Origin: Steroidobacteraceae bacterium
GTDB taxonomy: Bacteria; Pseudomonadota; Gammaproteobacteria; Steroidobacterales; Steroidobacteraceae
DNA: 5,478 bases
NCBI GenBank assembly: GCA_023253235.1
Contig: JALRHE010000211.1
Span: 1 to 5,478, forward strand
Direction of reading: 5' to 3'
Of the stretch, positions 1 to 5,478 are shown piece after piece (positions within the stretch are counted from its first letter, which is position 1; every line of letters begins with the position of its first letter). A model generated the notes under the pieces. That model did no database searches and had not been told where the DNA came from. It worked only from the letters and a program-made list of their open reading frames with translations. The position numbers and the translations under genes are program-made.

Positions 1-587
1 TGTTGCTGCTCGGTGCCTGCGCTTGGTGGGTGATCGCATTGCTTTGGATCATGCTCGCACCGCAACGGGGCGGTGCGATCTCGGCGGCGATTGCCGGTGT
101 GTGTGCGTTGGTCCCTGCTGGCGTTGCACTCGCGCGTTTGCGGCTCGAACCGAATGGTGGCGAACTGTTGGTGTTCGTTTTGCTGATCGTCATGGCTGCG
201 GATGTCGGCGCGTATTTCACCGGCCATGCGCTCGGCAAAACCAAGCTCGCCCCGCAGGTCTCGCCCGGAAAAACCTGGGAGGGGGTCATTGGTGGGTTTG
301 CCGTCTCGGTGCTCGTGGCCTTCCTAGGTTCTCGCTGGCTCGGTTGGCCAACGACACCCATGATGTTGCTCGCTCTCGGTGCAGCCGCGTTCTCGGTGGT
401 CGGTGATTTGATCGAGAGCTTGATGAAGCGTCACTCGGGTCTCAAAGACAGCGGTCGATTGTTCCCAGGTCACGGTGGCTTGCTCGATCGCCTCGACAGC
501 CTCACCGCCGGTGTGCCGCTGCTCGTGTTGGGTTTGTTGAAAGCGGGCTTGATTGGCGCGGCGCTCGCACCGGAGTTCATCGAGTGA
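1..587 (+). CDS. cdsA: Phosphatidate cytidylyltransferase (CDP-diacylglycerol synthase), 3' part
   Basis: Integral inner-membrane enzyme that converts phosphatidic acid and CTP to CDP-diacylglycerol and pyrophosphate, the precursor of the major phospholipids. The frame is open from the window edge (codons start at base 3) to TGA at 585-587, giving 194 residues. E. coli CdsA is about 285 aa, so roughly 90 N-terminal residues lie upstream; the TTG at 3 is an internal codon, not a start. Several hydrophobic segments are visible (about residues 5-19, 55-75, 95-110, 118-135 and 170-190, numbered from base 3). The family signature is complete at residues 139-165: S, then KR at 142-143, KD at 148-149, PGHGG at 155-159 and DRLD at 162-165. 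Two further conserved stretches are AADVGAYF (65-72) and SPGKTWEG (87-94). The signature acidic residues are intact, so the enzyme should be active. The stop overlaps the start of dxr. Identification is very secure. Confidence 0.97.
   Translation, partial: LLLGACAWWVIALLWIMLAPQRGGAISAAIAGVCALVPAGVALARLRLEPNGGELLVFVLLIVMAADVGAYFTGHALGKTKLAPQVSPGKTWEGVIGGFAVSVLVAFLGSRWLGWPTTPMMLLALGAAAFSVVGDLIESLMKRHSGLKDSGRLFPGHGGLLDRLDSLTAGVPLLVLGLLKAGLIGAALAPEFIE
572..575 (+). promoter_or_regulatory. Ribosome binding site of dxr
   Basis: GGAG lies inside the last codons of cdsA, 8 bases before the GTG at 584. This decides the start. The alternative in-frame ATG at 602 has no purine-rich Shine-Dalgarno sequence at a suitable distance, because the bases before it are part of the CAG CCC TCG codons. 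The binding site sits inside cdsA, so dxr translation is probably coupled to that of cdsA. Confidence 0.65.
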
Positions 588-1801
588 GCTCGCAGCCCTC
601 GATGAGCGCACCGATCGGTGTGGCGGTGCTCGGATCGACGGGCACTATCGGTGACAACACCCTCGATGTGATCGCTCGCCACCCGGATCGATTCCGCGTC
701 GTGGCACTCGGCGCGCATCGCAACGCAACCAAGTTGCTGGCGCAGTGTCGTCAGTTCAAACCGGCCCATGCCGTGCTGGTCGACGCCGAGGCCGCCGCGC
801 AGTTGCAGGTGGCGATTCGTGCAGAGGGCCTGCCGACGCAGGTGCATGCAGGCGTGGCCGCACTCGATACCATCGCGACACTGCCCGAGGCGCCGTACGT
901 CATGGCGGGCATCGTGGGTGCGGCAGGGCTCGCCTCATCGCTCGCCGCCGCCCGCGCCGGTAAACGCTTGATGATCGCCAACAAGGAACCGCTCGTGATG
1001 GCCGGTTCCCTGTTCGTCGAGGCGGCGAAGTGCTCCGGTGCGACCCTGCTACCGATCGACAGCGAACACAATGCGATCTTTCAATGCTGGCCGGCGGGCT
1101 CCCGTACGGGCGTGGCACCCGCCGGTGTGCGACGCATTCTGCTCACCGCGTCGGGTGGTCCCTTCGTCGATTGGTCCTCAGAGCAGATCGCTGCGGCAAC
1201 GCCCGCGCAGGCCTGCAAGCACCCGAAATGGGTGATGGGTCGTAAGATCTCGGTCGATTCCGCCACGCTCATGAACAAGGGTCTCGAGGTTATCGAGGCG
1301 CGCATTCTCTTCGGCTTGCCCCTCGAGCAGGTCGAGGTGGTCGTACATCGTCAGAGTCTGGTGCACTCGATCGTCGAATACATCGATGGCTCGATGCTCG
1401 CGCAACTCGGTTCGCCGGATATGCGCACCCCGATTGCCCATGCCCTCGGATGGCCGGAGCGCCTCGACTCCGGTGTACAATTTCTCGACTTGGTGCGGGC
1501 CGGAAACCTGCAGTTCGAGGCGCCCGATATGGCGCGCTTCCCCTGTCTGCGTCTCGCACGCGAGGCGGCAGTGGCGGGGGGGCTCGCGCCCACCGTCTTG
1601 AACGCCGCTAATGAGGTGGCGGTGGAGGCGTTCCTCGAAGGCCGGTTGAACTTTGCGGGGATTGCCCGGGTCATTGAGGCGGTCTTGGCGACGGCGCCAA
1701 CCGGTGCCGCCTCCGACCTCGGTGTCGTGCTGGCGGCGGATGCAAAAGCGCGCGAAAGTGCTCTGCGGCAGTTGAGTCGCACGGCTGGGGTGGCGGTCTA
1801 G
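584..1801 (+). CDS. dxr: 1-deoxy-D-xylulose 5-phosphate reductoisomerase
   Basis: Cytoplasmic enzyme of the MEP (non-mevalonate) isoprenoid pathway. It rearranges and reduces 1-deoxy-D-xylulose 5-phosphate to 2-C-methyl-D-erythritol 4-phosphate, using NADPH and a divalent metal, and is the fosmidomycin target. It is 405 aa, against 398 in E. coli. The N-terminal Rossmann domain carries the NADPH loop GSTGTIG at 17-23, and ANKEPLV lies at 132-138. The metal ligands are D159 and E161 (in DSEHNAIFQ) and E235 (in MNKGLEVIEA). Substrate-phosphate and active-site residues S190-G191-G192, H213, W216, S226, N231 and K232 all match the E. coli positions. The C-terminal helical domain runs from about 320 to the end and contains LNAANEVAVEAF (339-350). 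The GTG start is chosen because of GGAG 8 bases upstream; starting at ATG 602 would remove only six residues before the Rossmann strand. The gene overlaps cdsA by 4 bases (GTGA) and ends with TAG 19 bases before rseP. Both neighbours fit the usual operon; nothing in the protein is unusual. An alternative name is ispC. Confidence 0.98.
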   Translation: MSSQPSMSAPIGVAVLGSTGTIGDNTLDVIARHPDRFRVVALGAHRNATKLLAQCRQFKPAHAVLVDAEAAAQLQVAIRAEGLPTQVHAGVAALDTIATLPEAPYVMAGIVGAAGLASSLAAARAGKRLMIANKEPLVMAGSLFVEAAKCSGATLLPIDSEHNAIFQCWPAGSRTGVAPAGVRRILLTASGGPFVDWSSEQIAAATPAQACKHPKWVMGRKISVDSATLMNKGLEVIEARILFGLPLEQVEVVVHRQSLVHSIVEYIDGSMLAQLGSPDMRTPIAHALGWPERLDSGVQFLDLVRAGNLQFEAPDMARFPCLRLAREAAVAGGLAPTVLNAANEVAVEAFLEGRLNFAGIARVIEAVLATAPTGAASDLGVVLAADAKARESALRQLSRTAGVAV

Positions 1802-1808
1802 CACCGCG

Positions 1809-1814
1809 AGGAGG
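1809..1814 (+). promoter_or_regulatory. Ribosome binding site of rseP
   Basis: AGGAGG is a perfect Shine-Dalgarno core, ending 6 bases before the ATG at 1821. It lies in the 19-base gap after the dxr stop and is the strongest of the three ribosome binding sites in the window. It supports the ATG and leaves the first membrane helix, with the HExxH motif, complete. Confidence 0.85.
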
Positions 1815-1820
1815 CGAGCG

Positions 1821-3194
1821 ATGGATCTCATTTGGACGTTAGCCGGCTTCATCGTGGCCGTCAGCCTGCTCGTGACCATCCACGAGTTCGGTCACTATTG
1901 GGTCGCCCGCAAGCTCGGTTTCAAAGTGCTGCGATTCTCGGTTGGTTTCGGTACCCCGCTCTGGAAGAAGACCGCGGGCGCCGATCGCACTGAGTATGTA
2001 TTCGCCGCCTGGCCTTTGGGCGGCTACGTGAAATTGCTCGATGAGCGCGAGGGCCCGGTCCCGCCGGAAGATCTGGCGCGCTCGTTCACACGCAAAAAGC
2101 CGTGGGAGCGCATCCTCGTGCTGCTCGCAGGCCCGGCGTTCAACATTATTTTTGCCATCATCGTGCTCGCTGCGATGCTCTGGGTGTCCGGCTCGCCCGA
2201 AGTACGACCGGTCGTGGGTCGTGTGGTGGCCGATTCGATCGTCGCGCAAGCGGGTCTGCAGAGTAACGATGTGATCGTCGCCGTCGAAGGCAAGTCGGTG
2301 AGTAACCAGACGGATGTGCTCTTCGGTTTGATCGAAGGCATGAGCGAGCGTGATCCGATCGATCTGCAGGTGCGACGCGGCGAATCCGAGTTGCGTGATC
2401 TGCAGCTGCGCATCGATGACCCGGAAGTGCGGCGCGCGCTCACCGAGCCCTCGGCGCTGCTGCCTGGCATCGGCATGCGTTTCTGGTCACCGCCCATTCC
2501 GGCTGTGATCGGCAAGGCGGATGCGGGTGGCCCCGCTGACGCGGCCGGTTTGCTGGCAGGCGATCGCATCGTCGCCGTCGATGGCGTCGAGATCACCGAC
2601 TTCCCGATGCTCGTCGAAGCGATTTCCGTGCGCCCCAATCGCGAGATCTCGGTTGTCTACGAGCGAGAGGGCGTGCAGGGTACAACGTTGGTGACGACGA
2701 CTGCCGATCTCGTTGAGGGACGCGAAGTTGGTCGTATTCGTATCCAGACTCCGCCCCCGCCGCCGTGGCCGGCTTCGATGATCGAGGTCGTGCGCTTTGG
2801 GCCGCTCGAGGCCGTCGGCGAGGCGAGCGTGCGCGCGTGGGATATGACCGTGCTGCAAGCCAAGATGTTCTGGCGAATGATCGTCGGTCAGGTTTCTTTG
2901 AAGAATCTCTCCGGGCCCATCTCGATCGCTGAGTACGCGGGTGACTCCGCTCGCAGCGGTGTGGCCGAATTTTTGGGCTTTCTCGTCGTGATTTCGCTCA
3001 GCCTCGGTTTTCTCAATCTGTTGCCGATTCCCATCCTCGATGGCGGTCAAATCGTCTACCAGTTGGCTGAGTGGGTGCGCGGCTCGCCACTCTCGGATCG
3101 CTTGCAGGCCATTGGTCAGCAGGTGGGTGTCGCCTTGCTCGTGATGCTTATGGGCGTCGCGCTCTTCAATGATTTCGCTCGGCAGTTCGGCTGA
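1821..3194 (+). CDS. rseP: RseP-type site-2 intramembrane zinc metalloprotease
   Basis: Inner-membrane protease of the M50 (site-2 protease) family. In E. coli it makes the second, intramembrane cut in the anti-sigma factor RseA after DegS, releasing sigma-E for the envelope stress response; it also degrades remnant signal peptides. It is 457 aa, against 450 in E. coli. The first membrane helix (about 4-28) contains the zinc motif HEFGH at 21-25 with catalytic E22. GGYVK (67-71) matches the membrane-reentrant beta loop. A second helix spans about 98-122 and starts with LLAGPAFN. Two periplasmic PDZ domains follow, roughly 128-205 (VVGRVVADSIVAQAGL) and 226-308 (AAGLLAGDRIVAVDG). SGPISIA (364-370) leads to a third helix with the third zinc ligand in NLLPIPILDGG (399-409, ligand D407; N399 also conserved). 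The last helix is about 432-449. A run of five prolines (311-315) separates PDZ2 from the C-terminal membrane part. All catalytic residues are intact. The gene sits 19 bases after dxr and 13 before bamA. The family is certain; its role on an RseA homologue is inferred from the family. Confidence 0.97.
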   Translation: MDLIWTLAGFIVAVSLLVTIHEFGHYWVARKLGFKVLRFSVGFGTPLWKKTAGADRTEYVFAAWPLGGYVKLLDEREGPVPPEDLARSFTRKKPWERILVLLAGPAFNIIFAIIVLAAMLWVSGSPEVRPVVGRVVADSIVAQAGLQSNDVIVAVEGKSVSNQTDVLFGLIEGMSERDPIDLQVRRGESELRDLQLRIDDPEVRRALTEPSALLPGIGMRFWSPPIPAVIGKADAGGPADAAGLLAGDRIVAVDGVEITDFPMLVEAISVRPNREISVVYEREGVQGTTLVTTTADLVEGREVGRIRIQTPPPPPWPASMIEVVRFGPLEAVGEASVRAWDMTVLQAKMFWRMIVGQVSLKNLSGPISIAEYAGDSARSGVAEFLGFLVVISLSLGFLNLLPIPILDGGQIVYQLAEWVRGSPLSDRLQAIGQQVGVALLVMLMGVALFNDFARQFG

Positions 3195-3196
3195 CC

Positions 3197-3201
3197 AGGG
3201 G
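3197..3201 (+). promoter_or_regulatory. Ribosome binding site of bamA
   Basis: AGGGG lies in the 13-base gap after the rseP stop, 6 bases before the TTG at 3208. Later in-frame candidates (GTG at 3253, ATG at 3268) have no comparable purine run in front of them and would cut away the signal peptide. This site therefore supports TTG as the true start. Confidence 0.7.
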
Positions 3202-3207
3202 TCTCAC

Positions 3208-5478
3208 TTGTCGCTTTTTCCTAGATTAATCGTCGGCGTTCTTTTTTCGATCGTGGCGACGGCCGCGATGGCGCAGGATCCGCCCACACTGCGGGTCGAC
3301 AACATCCGCGTCGAGGGTTTGCAACGAGTCTCGGAGGGTACGGTCTACAACTACCTGCCCGTGAATATCGGTGATCGCATCACGCAGCAGCGCGTGCGCG
3401 AGGCTATTCGAGCGCTCTACGACACTGGGTTCTTCCGCGATGTGGAGTTGCGCTTTGACGAAGGCACGTTGATCGTGGCGGTGCTCGAGCGCCCGTCGAT
3501 CGAGAGCTTCGAGCTCAAAGGCAACAAGGACATCAAGACCGAGGATCTGACCAAGAGTCTGCGCAACGTGGGTTTGGCCACGGGCAAGACTTTCGATCGT
3601 TCGGTGCTCGAAGACGTCAAGCAATACCTCACCGATCAGTATTTCAGTCGCGGTAAGTACGCCGTGCGTATCGCAACCGAAGTCGAAGAGCTCGCGGATA
3701 ACCGTGTACGCGTGAAGATCGACATCAAGGAAGGCAAGCGCGCGCGAATCCGCCAGATCAATTTGGTCGGCAACAAAACCTACACCGAAGAAGAAGTCCT
3801 CGAGGATTTCGAGCTCAAGACGCCGAACTGGCTGTCTTGGTATCGCCAGGACGATCGCTATTCGCGCGAATCTTTGCAGGGTGATCTCGAGAAGCTGCGC
3901 TCATATTACATGGATCGCGGCTATGCGAACTTCGATATCGAATCGACGCAGGTCGCGATCGCGCCCGAGAAGGACGACATCTTCATCACGGTGAACGTGA
4001 ACGAGGGTGAGGTCTTCAAGCTCGGCGAGATCAAGCTCGCGGGGACGTTTGTCGTACCTGAGTCGGAGCTAAAGAACTATCTGCTGGTCAAACCGGGCGA
4101 GACTTACTCCAAGAAAGACATCACCAGCACGCAGGAGTTGCTGCAGAACCGACTCGGTCTCGAAGGTTATGCCTTCGCTAAGGTCGACCCCGTGCCGACT
4201 CCGGTGGAAGGTAAGAACGAAGTTGGCATCACTTTCTTCGTTGAGCCTGGCAATCGCGTCTACGTGCGGCACATCGTTTTCAAGGGCGTGACCAAGATCA
4301 ACGACGAGGTGTTACGTCGCGAGATGCGTCAGCTCGAGGGCGGTTGGCTCTCTAACATGCTGGTCGAGCGCTCAAAACAGCGTATCCAGCGTTTGCCGTA
4401 TATCGAGAAGGTCGAGTCCGAGACGAAGCCGGTGCCGGGATCGGCCGATCTCGTCGACGTGGAGTTCGATATCAAGGAAGGTCCTTCGGCGCAGTTGGGT
4501 GGCGGTATCGGCTACTCGGAGTCGCAGTCCTTCATCCTCAACGGCAACTATGCCGACAGTAATTTCCTCGGTACCGGTCAGCGTGTCTCGCTCGATCTGA
4601 ACTCGGGTCGTTACTCGAAGGTCTACGGCATTTCGCACACCGATCCCTACACCAACATCGACGGTGTCGCGCGCACCCTGTCGTTCACGTATCGCGACGT
4701 GACGCAGTTCGTGTCGGCTTCGTCGGATTTCTCCTCCGAGTCGCTCTCGATCGGTGTCGATTACGGTTATCCGATCACCGAATTCCAGGGGCTGCGTGTC
4801 GGCTTGTCGGCGCAGCGGTCCTCGTTGATCACGGGTGAGGGCAGTGCGCAGCAGGCGCGCCAGTGGGTGCGATCGAACGGGGACTATCGTCAGCAGATCG
4901 TGCCCGAGCAGGATTACGGCGATGGCTTCGTGATTCCGGGAACGACGCTCGACACCACGCAGTTCGACAGTTACGACCTCGTCATCGGTTGGAGCTACGA
5001 CAGCCGCAACCGAGCGCTGTTTGCGGATCGCGGTATGCGTCACTCGTTGTCGCTGAGCTATGCCTTGCCGTTCAGCGACGTGCAGTACGCCACGGCCAAC
5101 TACGACTACCTGCAGTTCGTGCCCATCATCGGCAACTGGACCATGGCGTTCGCCGCCGAAGTGGGTTACAGCCAGGAGCTCGGTGACACCACCGCGCCAC
5201 CGCCGTATCGCAACTTCTTTGCCGGCGGTCCCGATACGGTGCGCGGCTTCCGTGAGAGTCGTCTCGGCCCGAAGGACAGCTTTGGCAATCCCTATGGCGG
5301 CAACCTGAAGGTGACGGCGCGTGCAGAGCTCTTGATCCCGACGCCGGAGAAGTGGCGTGCGTCAGCTCGTGCCTCGATCTTCTTCGATATCGGTAACGTG
5401 TTCTCGACCAGCAACTTCTACAAGTTCACCGGCGCCGATGGTGTCACGCCGGTCGAGTACAAGTTCGGCTATGATAAG
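3208..5478 (+). CDS. bamA: Outer-membrane protein assembly factor BamA, 5' part
   Basis: Central subunit of the BAM complex (Omp85 family), which folds and inserts beta-barrel proteins into the outer membrane. The frame is open from TTG at 3208 to the window edge, 757 codons with no stop. E. coli BamA is 810 aa, so about 50-60 residues (the last barrel strands) are missing. Residues 1-22 form a signal peptide: R6, a hydrophobic core LIVGVLFSIVATAA, and cleavage after AMA (20-22) to leave QDPP. Five POTRA domains follow at about 27-95, 97-175, 178-267, 270-347 and 351-425, with the typical FELKGNK, INLVGNK and IVFKGV strand-turn segments. The barrel starts near 427 (QLGGGIGYS). The conserved loop-6 motif VRGF is at 678-681, preceded by FFAGG and followed by LGPKD. 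No cysteine occurs in the visible protein. TTG is chosen because AGGGG lies 6 bases upstream and because only this start gives a full signal peptide. It lies 13 bases after rseP, with skp and lpxD expected beyond the window. A TamA-type Omp85 protein is excluded by the five POTRA domains and the gene order. Confidence 0.97.
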   Translation, partial: MSLFPRLIVGVLFSIVATAAMAQDPPTLRVDNIRVEGLQRVSEGTVYNYLPVNIGDRITQQRVREAIRALYDTGFFRDVELRFDEGTLIVAVLERPSIESFELKGNKDIKTEDLTKSLRNVGLATGKTFDRSVLEDVKQYLTDQYFSRGKYAVRIATEVEELADNRVRVKIDIKEGKRARIRQINLVGNKTYTEEEVLEDFELKTPNWLSWYRQDDRYSRESLQGDLEKLRSYYMDRGYANFDIESTQVAIAPEKDDIFITVNVNEGEVFKLGEIKLAGTFVVPESELKNYLLVKPGETYSKKDITSTQELLQNRLGLEGYAFAKVDPVPTPVEGKNEVGITFFVEPGNRVYVRHIVFKGVTKINDEVLRREMRQLEGGWLSNMLVERSKQRIQRLPYIEKVESETKPVPGSADLVDVEFDIKEGPSAQLGGGIGYSESQSFILNGNYADSNFLGTGQRVSLDLNSGRYSKVYGISHTDPYTNIDGVARTLSFTYRDVTQFVSASSDFSSESLSIGVDYGYPITEFQGLRVGLSAQRSSLITGEGSAQQARQWVRSNGDYRQQIVPEQDYGDGFVIPGTTLDTTQFDSYDLVIGWSYDSRNRALFADRGMRHSLSLSYALPFSDVQYATANYDYLQFVPIIGNWTMAFAAEVGYSQELGDTTAPPPYRNFFAGGPDTVRGFRESRLGPKDSFGNPYGGNLKVTARAELLIPTPEKWRASARASIFFDIGNVFSTSNFYKFTGADGVTPVEYKFGYDK

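Noticed and set aside
3..5. TTG at the window edge as the start of cdsA
   Set aside because: The open frame is cut by the window edge and the product would lack about 90 residues of the family's usual length, so this is an internal codon.
602..604. ATG as the start of dxr
   Set aside because: It has no Shine-Dalgarno sequence, whereas GTG at 584 has GGAG at 8 bases and the typical stop-start overlap.
470..847. Minus-strand open frame spanning the cdsA-dxr junction
   Set aside because: It is opposite the CdsA signature and the Dxr NADPH domain, with no ribosome binding site or domain pattern that would support a real gene.
1178..1879. 233-codon open frame on the minus strand, antisense to dxr and the start of rseP
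   Set aside because: It covers the conserved Dxr active site and the dxr-rseP junction on the other strand. The Arg/His-rich translation resembles no family I know, so it is a shadow of the real gene.
3215..3247. Two T-runs (3215-3219 and 3242-3247) just after rseP, resembling a terminator tail
   Set aside because: No GC-rich hairpin precedes either run, and both lie inside the bamA signal-peptide codons (Leu, Phe). A terminator here would cut off an essential gene.
4372..5043. 223-codon open frame on the minus strand, antisense to the bamA barrel region
   Set aside because: It mirrors a clear bamA frame with conserved barrel sequence. Its product is rich in Arg, Thr and Asp with no recognisable domain. 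Long antisense frames are expected from GC-rich codon use.
1..5478. Mobile elements, CRISPR arrays, tRNA or rRNA genes, phage or defence genes
   Set aside because: The window is filled by four core genes with intact motifs and uniform base use. No inverted terminal repeats, spaced repeats or RNA genes were seen.

Overview
This window is a piece of an essential, chromosomal envelope-biogenesis operon from a Gram-negative proteobacterium. All genes lie on the + strand, in the order cdsA (3' part), dxr, rseP, bamA (5' part). This order is the conserved gammaproteobacterial block that normally runs uppS-cdsA-dxr-rseP-bamA-skp-lpxD. Gene content, protein lengths close to the E. coli homologues and a GC content of roughly 60% (by eye) suggest a GC-rich gammaproteobacterium. 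I cannot name a family or genus from the sequence.

Layout: bases 1-587 hold the C-terminal 194 residues of the CDP-diacylglycerol synthase CdsA, with its start upstream of the window. Bases 584-1801 encode a complete 1-deoxy-D-xylulose 5-phosphate reductoisomerase (Dxr/IspC), whose GTG start overlaps the cdsA stop by 4 bases. Bases 1821-3194 encode a complete site-2 intramembrane metalloprotease (RseP) with two PDZ domains. From 3208 to the window end runs BamA: signal peptide, five POTRA domains and most of the beta-barrel. It has no stop in the window and lacks an estimated 50-60 C-terminal residues. Junctions are an overlap of 4 bases and gaps of 19 and 13 bases. Each of the three visible starts has its own Shine-Dalgarno sequence, so the genes are almost certainly co-transcribed. 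No stretch of more than 20 bases is without a gene.

The genes serve one theme, making and guarding the envelope. CdsA makes the phospholipid precursor CDP-diacylglycerol. Dxr commits carbon to isoprenoids, including the undecaprenyl carrier. RseP cleaves membrane anchors, in E. coli that of the anti-sigma-E factor RseA. BamA folds outer-membrane proteins, and its failure is what the sigma-E/RseP pathway senses.

I looked on both strands for an undescribed system and found none: all conserved catalytic motifs are intact and the region is ordinary core genome. The second-look items are modest: a marked excess of the palindrome CGATCG (16 copies), a TTG start for bamA that annotation tools may miss, a five-proline run in RseP, and BamA surface loops that differ in length from the E. 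coli protein.
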